The notes beneath the pieces are model-generated. The model did not search any database and had not been told where the DNA came from. It saw only the letters and a program-made list of their open reading frames with translations. Shown one piece after another: positions 23,925 through 36,412 of a stretch of DNA of 64,000 nucleotides. This DNA comes from Clytia hemisphaerica (taxonomy: Eukaryota; Cnidaria; Hydrozoa; Leptothecata; Clytiidae): contig CACVBU010000152.1 in the NCBI GenBank assembly GCA_902728285.1, positions 248,001 to 312,000 on the forward strand, read 5' to 3'. Numbering within the stretch: position 1 is the first letter of the stretch; each line of letters starts with the position of its first letter. The position numbers and the translations under genes are program-made.

Positions 23925-24489
23925 AATAACCTTTATATACTTCTTTTTTTAACTGTCTAATTTGTTTTTATGTAGGTTAATTTATTTAAACTTGATACTA
24001 AGAGTGAAAAAAATTCATACAGAATATAATTGATTACTTTATAGAATTTAACAGTCTAGCTGTCAGCTGCCAGGAGGTATCATTAAAAGAACATGAGAGC
24101 TTTCCAAACGAAAACACAGATTTACTAAATTGTATAGGATTATTGTGTAGTGATTCTAATGCAAAAAATCTCCACTCTCTTATAACCATTGATTGAAATC
24201 CTATCCCAAATATTTTAAAGGCAACAAACTCAATGCTTGAACTTCCAAAAACAATATAATATGAGCTTTCAGTCTTGCTTGAACTTCAAGGCAATAGCTC
24301 TAATTTTCATAGTGTAAGGACAAAATCTTAATCAGGAGAATGTTTTGTCCCCTGACCCGAGAACAAGTTACAGTCAGTCACAAACGGGTTGGTCTAAAAA
24401 GCAGGGTAGCCCTATGGGGTTGCCCAAATATTATAAGCATAGTGCTTTAATTTGTGAAAATACAAGACTAGAACCTTTTACCAGTCATT
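23925..24489. other. HPRT 5' flank
   Basis: The sequence between the HPRT start codon and the RTE insertion is AT-rich. It must contain the HPRT promoter unless an untranslated exon lies further upstream. I see no CpG cluster, TATA box or recognisable factor site worth naming. Confidence 0.4.
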
Positions 24490-24502
24490 TAAAGAAATCA
24501 GG
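24490..24502. repeat. Left target-site duplication of the RTE insertion
   Basis: TAAAGAAATCAGG here is repeated exactly at 27516-27528, on the other side of the RTE element. Confidence 0.8.
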
Positions 24503-27500
24503 GTGGGCCGAAAACCTCATCGCTCACCAGTTCAACCTGTACTACGGGAGCCAGGGGTGGTGTTTCGGTGAGGGAAAGTAAGCAGGGAAGGTTGACGCGT
24601 TACCACATAGCCTCTCACCTTCTCAGACTGCTGTGTGTGTGGTAGGAGCCACATCCTTCACGAGGTGCCCCTGTTTGGAACAGAACACAGCCGATCTAGA
24701 AGAAGGAAAACCTCGACAAAACAACCCCTCTCTCCCACCGCAGGATGAGTGTGTCCCTACAGATGCTGATACCGACCGATTACCGACTGGTCTATCGACA
24801 TTTAGCGGTGAAGATATTGGAATGCAGGATGTCGGATGGTAACCAAGGCGATATCAAAGTTTGATTTTGGCTTGAAAACCTGTGGTGAGGCAATTTGACA
24901 TGGAAACCTCTCCATGCAATTTGGTGAAGCACACCCGCTCCAAAACGGGGCACTGCTCTCTCTTGTAGGACTGACGCCCGCAAGTTATATCTAGTCATGA
25001 AAGCATTATGATGATTACCTCCGTCACTCGACAAGTCCCTAAGCATAACCTGCTGCTTATAGGTGGTGACTTTAACGCTCACCTCGGACAAGAAGACGGA
25101 TATCATTTTGCCTATCACCATACAACGAATCGAAACGGAACCATGCTGAATAATTTCATCAAGGAACAAAACCTCTTAGCTCTTAACACATCCTTTCAGA
25201 AACGTGTTGGTCAAAGATGGACATTCACTGCACCAAACGGAACAAAGGCTCAACTCGATTATCTTCTAATCAACACTAAATGGCGAAATAGTGCAAAAGA
25301 CTGCAGAGCTTTCAACTCATTTCAAGGAGTCAAAACAGATCATAGAATTGTTTCTGCTCATATCAAACTGACACTTAGAGCTAATAAAAGTAAATCCAAA
25401 AAATCTCCGACGTTTGATTGGTCTTCTCTCAAAAATGACCAAGATATATCAAATCGCTTTACAATATCCTTAAGAAACAGATTCGATGCCCTACAAAACA
25501 CAAATGAAACCAATTCACCTAACCAAACCTTCAACAATTTTGTCATTGCCTGTGAAGAAGCAGCACATAATAGCATACCAATAAAAAAGAAAGCCAAAAG
25601 GCACATACCCTGGGACACAAACGACATATCCCTAAAAAGAGATAAGCTCCGCAAATGCTCAGAAGTAAAAAACTCAAACCCTTCCCAGACCAACATCATT
25701 AAATACCTATCTGCAAGGATTGACCTTGAAAATACATACAAATCGGAACAAACAAATTATCTAAACCAGAAAATTGATGACATTGCATCAAAATCTATTA
25801 ACCAACAATCTTCTGAAGCCTGGAAAATAATCAATGAAATAACAGGCCGAAAAGCATCCAATAACTCCAAACTTAAAGCCCTAAATGACGAAGAAAGGCT
25901 AAAATTATGGAAAACTCACTTTGAGACACTTCTAGGTGAGACAACAGACACTGACGAATCTACCATAAACATTATCTCGCACGAATTACCAATAATTAAA
26001 GGTGATTTCACCATTGAAGAATTGGACATTGTTTTAAAAAGTATAAAAGACAAGAAAGCATGTGGCCTAGACAACATACCCGCTGAAATCTGGAAGTTAA
26101 GAAACTTCAATGATATCCTGTTATCACTTTGTAACTCTGTCTATCAAGGACAGCCAATTGACAAATGGAGAGAAGGATGTATTCTTCCTTTTCCCAAAAA
26201 AGGAGACCTTGGTGTTGCGTCCAACTATCGAGGAATCACCCTCACATCAATAGCAGCTAAAATTTACAATACCATGCTACTGAATAGGCTTCGACCACTC
26301 ATTGATCCATTATTGCGAAAAAACCAAAATGGCTTCCGACAAAACAGATCAACTAACGGCCAGATCCTGACCATTCGTAGATTAATCGAAGGAGCAAAAG
26401 AAAAGAATCTCCCACTTGTCCTTCTATTTATCGATTTTTCTAAAGCATTCGATTCCATAAATAGAACCAAAATGAAACAGATCTTACTCTCCTATGGCAC
26501 ACCTGAAGAAACAGTTTCAGCAATAATGATGCTCTATAAGAATACAAAATCCATGGTCAGATCTCCAGACGGTGACACTGATTTTTTTAATATAACCAAA
26601 GGAGTATTGCAAGGTGACACGCTCGCACCATACCTCTTTGTAATTTGCCTTGATTATATAATGAGGAAAGCAACCGAAGATAATACGAATCTTGGCTTTA
26701 CTCTAAAACAACAGACAAGCCGTAGACATCCCCCCGATATGATTACTGATGCTGATTATGCCGATGATCTTTGCATCACTTCTGACCTTCTCAATGATGC
26801 AACTGTCCTCCTACATCGTATTGAAGAAGCGTCCATCAAAATAGGTCTCTGTGTCAATGCAAAAAAGACAGAGTTCATGGTTTTCAACCAAGCGCATTCA
26901 GGTTCAATTAAATCCCGAACAAACCAAAACATCCAAGCTGTTCAAGAATTTACCTACCTTGGCAGTAACATTTCCTCTACAAAACGAGATATGGAAATCA
27001 GACTAGCAAAAGCCTGGTCAGCCCTCAACAAACTGGACAAAATATGGAAATCTAACCTATCAGCAAAATTAAAAAGGAATTTCTTCAGAGCTACAGTCGA
27101 GTCAGTTCTTCTATATGGAGCTACCTCGTGGACCCTAACTAAAACCCTCGAGAAAATGCTGGATGGCGCGTACACAAGAATGCTTCAGGCAGTTCTGAAT
27201 ATTTCGTGGAGAGAACATCCAACAAAGAGATTACTCTACGGAGATCTTCCACCAATAAGCCAAACATTGAAGGACAGACGTCTCAGGTTTGCTGGACATT
27301 GTTTTAGGAGCAAAGATGAGCTAGCTAGCGATCTTGTCCTTTGGCAACCAAATCACGGTTTCAAAACACGCGGTAGACCAGCAAAGACGTATCTTGACCA
27401 ACTCTGTCAAGATCTAGGCTGCTTGAAAGAAGACCTCCCGGTGCTTATGAGAGATCGAACACGGTGGAAAGATCAAGTCATCAGATGCCGAGCTCGCTCG

Positions 27501-27515
27501 ACCCGGTAAGGTAAG
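24503..27515 (+). mobile_element. RTE-clade non-LTR retrotransposon, 3.0 kb
   Basis: The element is bounded by a 13-bp direct repeat (24490-24502 and 27516-27528). It ends in a short tail GGTAAGGTAAG just after the stop codon, typical of RTE elements with tiny 3' UTRs and microsatellite tails. The first 500 bases are distinctly more GC-rich than the surroundings and look like an RTE 5' UTR. The endonuclease reading frame only opens in the middle of its domain. The upstream part is closed by stops, and I find no N-terminal catalytic block there, so an internal deletion of the first half of the endonuclease is likely. Confidence 0.82.
25008..27509 (+). CDS. RTE-type endonuclease/reverse transcriptase, N-terminally incomplete
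   Basis: An open frame of 833 residues. It begins within an apurinic-type endonuclease domain: GGDFNAHLG near residue 23, QLDYLLI near 86 and TDHRIVSAHIK near 112, which are the back half of the catalytic set. The reverse transcriptase follows with NYRGITL, FIDFSKAFDS, GVLQGDTLAPYLF and the catalytic DADYADDLCI, then the C-terminal RTE region ending in TRWKDQVIRC. The ATG at 25008 is simply the first in the frame. The normal start would be about 130-150 codons earlier, in sequence that appears deleted. No stop or frameshift interrupts the RT domain, so the copy is young, but it is probably not autonomous because the first endonuclease motifs are missing. Confidence 0.88.
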   Translation: MMITSVTRQVPKHNLLLIGGDFNAHLGQEDGYHFAYHHTTNRNGTMLNNFIKEQNLLALNTSFQKRVGQRWTFTAPNGTKAQLDYLLINTKWRNSAKDCRAFNSFQGVKTDHRIVSAHIKLTLRANKSKSKKSPTFDWSSLKNDQDISNRFTISLRNRFDALQNTNETNSPNQTFNNFVIACEEAAHNSIPIKKKAKRHIPWDTNDISLKRDKLRKCSEVKNSNPSQTNIIKYLSARIDLENTYKSEQTNYLNQKIDDIASKSINQQSSEAWKIINEITGRKASNNSKLKALNDEERLKLWKTHFETLLGETTDTDESTINIISHELPIIKGDFTIEELDIVLKSIKDKKACGLDNIPAEIWKLRNFNDILLSLCNSVYQGQPIDKWREGCILPFPKKGDLGVASNYRGITLTSIAAKIYNTMLLNRLRPLIDPLLRKNQNGFRQNRSTNGQILTIRRLIEGAKEKNLPLVLLFIDFSKAFDSINRTKMKQILLSYGTPEETVSAIMMLYKNTKSMVRSPDGDTDFFNITKGVLQGDTLAPYLFVICLDYIMRKATEDNTNLGFTLKQQTSRRHPPDMITDADYADDLCITSDLLNDATVLLHRIEEASIKIGLCVNAKKTEFMVFNQAHSGSIKSRTNQNIQAVQEFTYLGSNISSTKRDMEIRLAKAWSALNKLDKIWKSNLSAKLKRNFFRATVESVLLYGATSWTLTKTLEKMLDGAYTRMLQAVLNISWREHPTKRLLYGDLPPISQTLKDRRLRFAGHCFRSKDELASDLVLWQPNHGFKTRGRPAKTYLDQLCQDLGCLKEDLPVLMRDRTRWKDQVIRCRARSTR

Positions 27516-28863
27516 TAAAGAAATCAGGTCTAATTTTTCTCCGTAACTTTAGTTACTCATAGTTATTTTATATTATTTTTATATTCAAGACAATTGAATT
27601 GCAATTATTCGATTGCGTTCGATTGCGATTTTTGTTCAAAGTTGTTTGATTGACAATGTCTGGTTAAGTGCATATTTTAACTTCCTGAAAAAAGTAGAAC
27701 GCTCTACTTGTCAGCCAATGTGGTACCGTCAACTGCTCTAACTTAGGACGATTGGTCGAAACATGGGACTGTTGATATCTGGCCTGTATTTTCACTTACT
27801 ATTAAATCTCTTTGACAACAAATTTGTTTTGATAACTCCACCAAGTTTATCAATCATACTTTTTGTCATAACATGTCACGATAACTTTCACTGATTGCTC
27901 CCCCTTTTTAACTCGTTTGTTTTCATTCAAAATGAACGGATGCCGATTGGAGAATTAGAGAACACCTGCCACCTAACCTCCTAACGCCCGCTGGGATTAA
28001 CAAATAGCAAGTGTGTAACTTGCCACACGAGTGACGTCAGACGCTCCATCGTTTTGCCACTAATTTGGTCTTCTTCGTTCCAGACATTCGCGATTTTTTT
28101 TCATATTTCGATTTAAAAGCCTACTAGGCGGGAAAGACAAAGCGTGTATTTTTAATGCCCGGTTCATTAACTCAAATCAATTTGGAGATTCGGTGAAATG
28201 GTGACCAAATTTCCGTCCCATGTTTTGTCCAATAATCCCAAATTAGAGCAGTTGACCGCACGTTTTGAAAGCTAAACTTTTTTCAAAAATCCTGCTTTTG
28301 TTACTGCCACAGGGGCGAACTTCTACCTCCCTACCTCATAGCTGTCAACTTCGCCTCACAAAAATGCGGGAGCTCCAAGTCGGGAAAATTTTCCCAGATA
28401 ATCCAATATTTCCAAATCGGGGGAATTTTCCTGCAAAATCTGATTTTATCGGAAATTTTTTTCTCGGGAAATTGGGGAAATCGGAAAATTGGGAAAAATT
28501 GGGAAATTTGGCCATTCCGTTTTTTCAAAATCTGAATTTTCTTTCAAGAAATTGGAAAATTTTTAGAAATGCGAGAGAAAACCCTGAAAATGCGGGAGAT
28601 TTGGCTGATTTTTTTCCTGCAGAAGAAAACGTTGGGTTGCCCAAAGAAATATCGAAGTTCCAGCCGCACTGTACAGGTCCGTGTTATACACAGCACAGAA
28701 TGTAAATGCAACCGTGAGTGATCCTAAATCTGACAGACCTGCCTAAACCTGACCCCCCCTATAATAACTACTTTGAAAAAAAATTCTATGTTTACAAACA
28801 TTCCTTCCCTCTCCAAGTTGAGCAATAAACAATAAACTACCTGCAAAGTCGAGTAACTTGTAT

Positions 28864-29047
28864 CAGTGGAGGGAAACTTGCATAGCCATCAAATGAATGA
28901 CCAATCAAAGCAGCAAAATTTTGAAACAAATGAACTACGCAGCTTGGCTCGCAGCTCTACTCTACCATTTTTATTTTTATTTAACTTTGTATTTTAATGA
29001 CCTGACATGTCATTCATTTGAGGGCTATGCATAGTTTGCCTCCACTG
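28864..29047. mobile_element. Foldback MITE with CAGTGGAGG ends
   Basis: CAGTGGAGGGAAACTTGCAT at the left pairs with ATGCATAGTTTGCCTCCACTG-type sequence at the right. The pairing continues through TAGCC and the CAAATGAATGAC arm. The length is 184 bases, with no clean target-site duplication. Confidence 0.6.
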
Positions 29048-30663
29048 ATGCACATTACCCGATCGACTTCCAGGGGCATCAGGGTATATTGTATATTGCA
29101 AGAAATCTTGAAACAAAACATCTAACAAGATGACTAAGATCAGTAGATATGTCAATTAACAGTCCATCACAAACTGCCATATAAACAAAACTCAACATTC
29201 TCACAAAAGTTGTCTTTTTGATTTCCCAAACATTCGTCTAAAGCGTTCACTTCCGCAATAATTTATGTATAATTGCAATTTCGGTCACTCCACAGTCGGC
29301 TTCAACATATACACGTGTTTTTATTTACGTGACCGAAGTGCCTAGTAAAACAATCCGGGGGTAAGTGGCGAAAGAACACAGCAGATTATTTGTAAAGTAA
29401 AGAAATATCTTTTGGCATTGACGATCCAATATAATATTTATTATATTAGTATATTTACCTAATTCAAAAATCAAAAATTCATTTTTCATTCGGGAAAAAT
29501 AAAAATAAGAAAATAATGAATTAATATTACATACTAAGACGCCCCGTCTTTTACTCTCGTTTAATTCTGGATCTCGGAACGTGCAAAACGCCTGTCCCCG
29601 CCCAATATCCACCCAATCAACTTAATTCACTTTAATTGTACTTTGACTTAAAAATTATGAATTTACAATAATAACAAAAACAAAAAAATTGATATATACT
29701 TCATTAGTGAAATATTCAATAAATTCCAAGTTTCAATTTTCAGTGGGCGTTTTTCTAGTGCTTTGTTGATTGCGCAATTTTTGCGTCACACAAACTTTTC
29801 GGCCGCTCGTAATAATTATGCATTGCCAAATTTGGTTCTCCATTATCAAGTCAGGATCGATGGTGATGTCACCTAAGCATAAAAAAGAAAGGATTTCGTC
29901 AGTTTTATGCATATATTAATTTGCGAGATATTCTATTCACCGCACGAGCGCACTTTTCGTAGACTAGTCGGAATACTTTCTTTTACTCGCAGGATTGATG
30001 ATAACTTTTCATCTTCGTTATTTTTAAAATGAAGCACAACCGAAAAAAAACGAAACTTCAGAAAGTTGCGTATTTCCAGTGAGTAAATGATTCTGACAAT
30101 TTACAAAATTGATGATGATGATTTTTTTTCGGTCAGCCAAATGTCTTGTATTGGGGTTCCAGTCTTGACCCCTAAGCCTACGCAAGATTGAAGCGTTTGG
30201 GTAAACGAGACAAAACTCCAAAAAAGCTGGTGTTTTGAAGCGCTTCCGTGCGATCGAAATATCGCTGTTTGTGACGGACTGATTAATGTGATAAAAAAAG
30301 TGTGACTTGTAAAAATAATTACGTCTATTAATCTGAATCCATTGTTTGTGTTTAAAACGTTAAAACACTTAAATTGTAATAAAAAATTATGTTTTGCATA
30401 AAAAGCAGTTAATGTTTTGGTTCAATACACTGTTTAACAGTCTCGCCATCTCATCCGTAGAGGCGGTAGGTAAAAATGCTCACTTTAGTACTGTGGAAGG
30501 TTAGAGAAATGTAAACATTGCCATTTTTTTCCTTCCTTAAAAAGAGAATGTTTTACATGTTTGAACATGATATTAATGACAATTTTATGTATCTCTCCTG
30601 AAAATTTCACAAAAATTCATCAAGAGGAAAAGAAGTTATGATTAAAAGGGGTTCTTTACAGTA

Positions 30664-31603
30664 ACTTGGTCTAATGTCGACATCCCTCCTCTACCGTAGA
30701 GTCGTTTAATCTCGACATACGTCTTGCAATCTCGACACCGGATCTGTAAAATAATCAAAACAAACCTTGAATGAAATTCTTGGTATCATTCTTATCGAAC
30801 AAGTTCATCCATCAAACTAGAATCTACCCCTTTCTCAGGTACTTGTGTCTCTCAAGTTAATATACGAGTTAACCTCACTTTTTATACCAAAATATAATTT
30901 TTCATGTTTAGTTGTTTTTGATAATAGGCTACTGTTTGTCTGATATCCAAAATTAGACTGAAATATCATTGTTAACCTCACAATTAGGGTGTTTTTGTGA
31001 AATAACCTCAAATTTTACACCCTACTTGAAATGCTAACCTCATTTTTTCTAGCCTACTTTGTTGCCCAATCATTAAATAGTAAAACCCAATCATTTATTT
31101 TTACTTTAACCTCACATTTCATACCGATTTTGGTCTATCTTTAAGGACCATTAGGTTAACCTCAGTGCAAGTTAACCTCATATTCTTAAACCTACTTTGA
31201 CCAAGAATATCTCTTTAAATTCAACACTTAACCTCTATAATGTATATATCATTGTGAACCTGAATAAATTTTGAGTTAGCATGTAAAGTAGAAAATAAAA
31301 ATAAGTTAACCTCATTTATTTATCCTTTGTTAAAGTCAAAAAAGTTCTTTTGAAAAAGTTAGGCGATTTTTGGGGGTTTTGACTTGAGATGGTTCATGTC
31401 GAGATTAAACGACTCTACGGTAATTCCGACACCCTTTTTATCAGCTGAAATTGATAGAAAGGTCAAAGCTATTTTTCTTTGCTTAGTGATAGTGGTCAGG
31501 GAGGAAATATACTTTTTCAATCAGAGATTCAAACTTTCATATTATTCCTGCCTCTAAAGAAGGGTGTCGGAATTAGATGAGGGATGTCGATATTAGACCA
31601 AGT
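30664..31603. mobile_element. 940-bp nested inverted-repeat DNA element with TAACCTC motif array
   Basis: The outer ends ACTTGGTCTAATGTCGACAT and ATGTCGATATTAGACCAAGT form inverted repeats. Inside lies a perfect 26-bp inverted pair (30693-30718 and 31396-31421, core ACCGTAGAGTCGTTTAATCT). A third pair, AATTCCGACACCC at 31422-31434 and its inverse at 31562-31574, sits to the right. The centre (about 30869-31320) carries nine copies of TAACCTC in one orientation. There is no coding frame. This looks like a non-autonomous DNA transposon, possibly one inserted in another. Confidence 0.65.
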
Positions 31604-33067
31604 CTAGTCAGAAAGTCTGCCGTATACTATCTTCGCTTTCTGATTTGAATGATGGCGCTGCGATAGGACGTCAGAGGGAACCCCTCGACCGTTTTTGGTC
31701 GACGCATGCGTCAACTTTTGAAAATAATTCTAAATTGCGCAATATCTGTGGTTGTTTGATTAAAAATAAAATGCCCGTATTGTTTGTCTTTAAATAATGT
31801 TTTTATCTTAGTGAGGAAAACCACAGCTTAATTATTGATTTTGACTAACTGCCTTCAAAACAAAATCTAATTCCGAGAATCTAAAAGTTTACGACGTTTA
31901 CGAAGCAATTCTACAATGAAGATCTTAAAGAAGAAAACCAATCTAATCACATTGAGAAAGTAATGGAAGTCTTTCCTTTTGCCATTAAGAAAAAGTAATA
32001 TTCGATGCTGTTGCTAATGTATACTCACTTTCTATTTCATACGGCTGTCCTCCTATAATTATCTACTTTATCCTTTATCTACGATGGAGTGCAATTTCTA
32101 CGCTAATACGGCAGAAAGTATATTGAATAGAATGCTCTCTCATTCCCTGTGTTAAAAACAAAATAGAGAGAGTTTCGTGGTTGCACGGCTTTTTTAAAAT
32201 ACCCTCTCAATATCTTGATTTTGTTTGAGATATAGATCTTTAGTTGATACAACCAAGGGGATGTAAATAAACCTTCGAGAAGTCGAAGGCAAAATGGTAG
32301 ATAAGATACGGTAGAAACGAACGAAGATCTGATCAGTGGGTGGTAAAAGATGCTTGTTTATTTTCAAATTGGGTGATTAATTTTACACTTTTTGAACAAA
32401 ATCTTTTGGTTTTTACATCTGAAAACACAAGTGAGGAAGACATTGTTGTTCATTATGTTTTATATACAACAGGAAAAGAAAAAACACTTATAAAATAGTG
32501 ATTTTTCTCTTCTCTTTTTAAAAATAAAAGTTCATGTTCAACTTTTATGTTTGTTTTTTTCTGCCATTTTAGAATGAATAATTATGGTGTCAGCCCCTCT
32601 AATTATGCGAAGACCTTAGTTATAAATTTAAAAAAGAGGGAATTCTGATTGGTTTTAAATTCAAATTTGGTGTGACAGTTAATAGTTTCAGTTACATAAT
32701 TTGTGGGTTCCACTGGACTCTCTATTTTTTCCACCATCAGATTATCAAAGGCAAAAAATAGTTGAGCTCCAGACCCTGGACTAGACCAAGTCACGGTACC
32801 TACATTTCTCTGCTGGGTTTTCTTATGAGAACTGGATGTTTACCTACCATTTTTTTCGGGGGAGAGTGAAGTTTCCCGTGGCCAAATTCAAAACAATAGA
32901 AAATTGTTCATACGCGTGCGCAGTCGACACTGTTAAACGGTGTATTGGTTCAGTGTATCAAATCTCTCAGTTTTGTTGGTATCTTCATTGCATCACAGCA
33001 AAAGGTTTGTTTTTATTTCAGTTTGTATCTTTGAAAGACCCCATCGTCATCGAATTTAGGAGGACTT

Positions 33068-33405
33068 TGCCGACGCACCAGACTTAACGAACACCGGACA
33101 CGCGAAAGTCCAGTGTAAAATGAGAATTTGTTTTACCATCGGACTATCTCTACACCGGACTTACGGAAGTCAGATGTCCGGTGTAGAGAAAGGATATTTT
33201 TTTCCACCGGACAATCAAAACACGGGACATGACCAGCTGGTGCGTCCTGTTTTTTTTAATTTTTTGTTTCATAAATGTCCGGCGTCCAAAATTCCCTGTA
33301 TGCAACACCGCACCTGATTGACACCGGACTTATTGCGTCCGGTGTAGCGAAAGGATACTTTTTGCCACCGGACAAATACACCAGACAGTCCGGTGCGTCG
33401 CCAGC
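33068..33405. repeat. Cluster of CACCGGAC / GTCCGGTG motifs
   Basis: About nine forward or inverted copies of CACCGGAC occur in about 340 bases. Two direct copies of a roughly 60-base unit are visible: GGACTTACGG..GTCCGGTGTAGAGAAAGGAT near 33155-33215 and its relative near 33324-33375, each able to fold on itself. It looks like a duplicated small foldback element. Confidence 0.55.
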
Positions 33406-34037
33406 AGGGTCCTACTAATTATATTAATTTAGGCAGGGCTGTCAGAAATTTAGGACAACTTCACGGTACAAGATAGTGTTTTTCGAACATTTCCTTTATG
33501 TTTTACAGCAATTCATAAAGCTTATCCGCAGCACTAACCTGTGTCCTGCGTTGTTTTGAACCAACTATTCGTACTATTCATCAAACAAAATATCTTGAAA
33601 GCAAAATTGTCTAAAACTGTAAAAAACTCTACTTTTATATAAAATTTACCCTTTTCATGCGATACTTGAAATGGCATGCATGTTGCATGACAAGAGGCAA
33701 AGGATTTACACATTCTGATGTCAATTGAATTTCGAAACAACAATGTGCAAAAATAAGTGACAGGCGACAGACACTCTCCTCTCCTCTCACTTCTGTCTGT
33801 TTGTTGATCTGATTGGTACCATAGTCGGGTTCAACCTAATTTAGTAGCCCAAACAATGGGCTTTTTGCTTTTTCAGGTTGAGCTCGACTGAACACTTGAG
33901 CAATCGGGGAAGATAAGGATTAATTTCGGCGGGAAAATTGAAGAGCTGGCACAAATGTTGTCGTTTTGTGTGGGTTGTGGGTGGTGTTGTGGCCTGTCAC
34001 CCCGGGGGGTACTAGGTACTAGGATTGCGAGTTGACG

Positions 34038-34440
34038 GGTATGTGCCACCCGACTTTCGACGATCGTCTACCCTCAGCGGGACGAAAAAGGAGAAAAAAG
34101 GAAAATTTTGGCGCTAGATTATGGCGCGCCACCAAAGCGGAAATAATATATTATCATTCATTTCGCGACACTATCTTTTCATTTCGCGACACTATCTTTC
34201 ATTTCGCGACACTATCTTTCATTTCGCGACACTATTTTCCCAAAAAAACATTATTTTAATTCATCATGAAGGGTGCTAAGATGAAGGGTCGGCAAAAATC
34301 AGAAAATCAAATGTTAGCCCCACTGAAGGTCGGAGAAATAGGACAATTCAATTGTTTACCCCCGGAATATCAAAATTTGGTCAAAATTGGTAAAATTTGT
34401 CCCGGTAAGGGTCCAAGGGTCGAAAGTCGGTTGGCACCCC
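34038..34440. mobile_element. Inverted-repeat element with GTGCCACCCGACTTTCGAC ends
   Basis: GTGCCACCCGACTTTCGAC near the left end is inverted as GTCGAAAGTCGGTTGGCAC-type sequence near 34420-34438, with minor mismatches. It encloses the CATTTCGCGACACTAT tandem repeat. The boundaries are approximate. Confidence 0.5.
34159..34236. repeat. Four tandem copies of CATTTCGCGACACTATCTTT
   Basis: The units start at 34159, 34180, 34200 and 34220, a period of 20-21 bases, and are almost identical. Confidence 0.9.
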
Positions 34441-36412
34441 TTCCCGAAACTGAATTTGTTTTGGTGGTCTACATTTTGAATTTAGTTCTGACCTCTTGTT
34501 TAACGATTCCCCTTGTGGCTTTTGATGTAAAAAGAATTTAGGGGTAGGTTAGGTGAATTAAAGCTGCACAGACCTGACTGAATGCTGCGCTGGAAGCGTG
34601 CCTATCGGGGGGGGGGGGGTTGTACTTTTACGGTGTGATCGGATTGGCCCTTTTTTAGTACGGTTTTACGGGATTTGACGAAAAAAGAGACGGGAAAACG
34701 GTATTTTAAAATCAGACGGTGACGGTATTTAAGTACATTTTTGCCCTGTACAAGCCGGTGTGTGACGGTGTTATCATTTTTCAATTTTCGGGATTCCGGG
34801 ATTCAGCAAAAATTTTGACGGGAAAACGGTATTTAAAACCCCTACAAACCCCCCTCCGCTATCGGTATAACTTCAAAATCAATTCGCTAAAGCACAAAAT
34901 AAAGTAAAACAGGGCCAAATTTGGAGGTTCTTGGATCAATCGTTAACCAAAAATGGTCAAAAAACGTGGATTTTTGTCAAATTTTAGCATTTTTTTACTA
35001 TAAGGCTTAAAATCTCGCTGGAAAGACTCAATTTTTTTTGCTTGATCATATAGCCCATGCCCCCCCCCCAATTCTACTAGACTAAGAGTTTGTGTGCTCG
35101 AAAGAATTCTTAAGGCAAAGAACACGGCTGTCCACTGATTGGTTTTAGATTGATCCGAAAGGGGATAGGTAGGATATAAGTAACACACAAATGATTAAAT
35201 TTTACAGTGCAAAATTTTTGTCGATTTTACGTAAAAAGAAATGTTTCAGGTTTATTTACAAAGATTAAACTTCAATAATAAATCATAACCCATAACAAGA
35301 GCCTTCAAAGAGCTTCACAAGATTTCTTCCAAAGATTCGAAAATTTAATCTGTTGTAGATTATAAGAAATTGCTTATTAGGGATTTTTCTATTCGCAAAA
35401 TTAATTCTAAAGTAGCTGATTGTAGGACTAATACAACTGAAGATTATCACGAAAAAAGTAAAGAAATGAATTGGAAAATATCATAAGAGTTTCGCAAAAT
35501 TCACAATCTTGCAATCAAGAAGCCCAGTCAAAGCGGAAAACTTAATAAATGATTAGTATAAAATTAAAAAATACTCGCTTAAAAATAAATTCACTTTGAG
35601 AAAATCAATAATTTTACTTGAAAATGACACATTGAAAAGACGAAAAAACACAACACAGCAGTTTGTAGAAATTTTTAGTCAAGAGTCGTAAGTCGGAGAA
35701 ATGTGAAATTTTAAGCTATTTCTGTTCATTATGTATGTTATTTTTGTGCATTTTTCATAATATGCATGTTAGCGCAGTTAATATAAACAATCCGACTCAC
35801 TTCTGACTCGTGACTCTTGTTCTTCCAAAATCTACTTTTAAAAACATTTCCAACTCTAGGATTATGGTTCACGCTTACCTTTTTTAAATTTTAGACTACC
35901 ACAGAAAAAAAGCTGCACAGTAAATTTTGTTTAATTTGCAAAGTGATAAGTATAGAATAAAGTGATGTAAAATAGTAAAATTAAATTTCTAACTTTTTAA
36001 TATAAAATAATTGAATATTAAATGATAGTTTGAATTAATAGTTTGACCCGAAAAATTTGTCGATAGCATTGACTATAATACAAGAAATTTACTCGCAGGT
36101 TCGAAACGGGGTATTATAAAATCAGGCTATTTTGGGCAAAATAAGGATCTTTCTGTTTGAAAGTTGGAAATATTCTTAAAGACTAGTAAACGGGGGGGGT
36201 TGGGCCCTAATAAGGTAGCCACTAAGGTAGCAATGTAGCCTTTGCAGTATGAGCGACGGTGGACAATGTTTGTTGAGACGTTATTTAGTCTATTAAGTAG
36301 CAATTTAAAAATAGCTCAAGCCTCTTTAGATAATTAATGTAAAAATAACGAAAGAAAACATAAATTATCAAACTATACTTATCAAATGAATCAACCCTCG
36401 ATTGCAGCAAGG

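Larger units (their letters stand above)
27529..36412. other. Gene-poor 9-kb intergenic region rich in foldback DNA elements
   Basis: I find no gene between the RTE insertion and the 3' end of the TAX1BP1-like gene. The identifiable contents are the inverted-repeat elements listed separately (28864-29047, 30664-31603, 33068-33405 and 34038-34440), a tandem repeat at 34159-34236, and a low-complexity GGGAAATT-type stretch near 28370-28620. The rest is AT-rich unique-looking sequence. Confidence 0.6.

Noticed and set aside
28265-28705. 146-codon plus-strand frame
   Set aside because: The sequence is a low-complexity run of GGGAAATT-type repeats; the protein has no family character.
29325-29612. 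Minus-strand frame beginning DIGRGQAFCTFRDPEL
   Set aside because: It soon becomes AT-rich and non-protein-like, and I could not connect it to other exons.
32603-32794. Minus-strand frame with an acceptor-like start (SSPGSGAQLFFAFDN) that could be an isolated exon
   Set aside because: No matching exons in phase nearby, no recognisable family, and no donor of good quality at the end.
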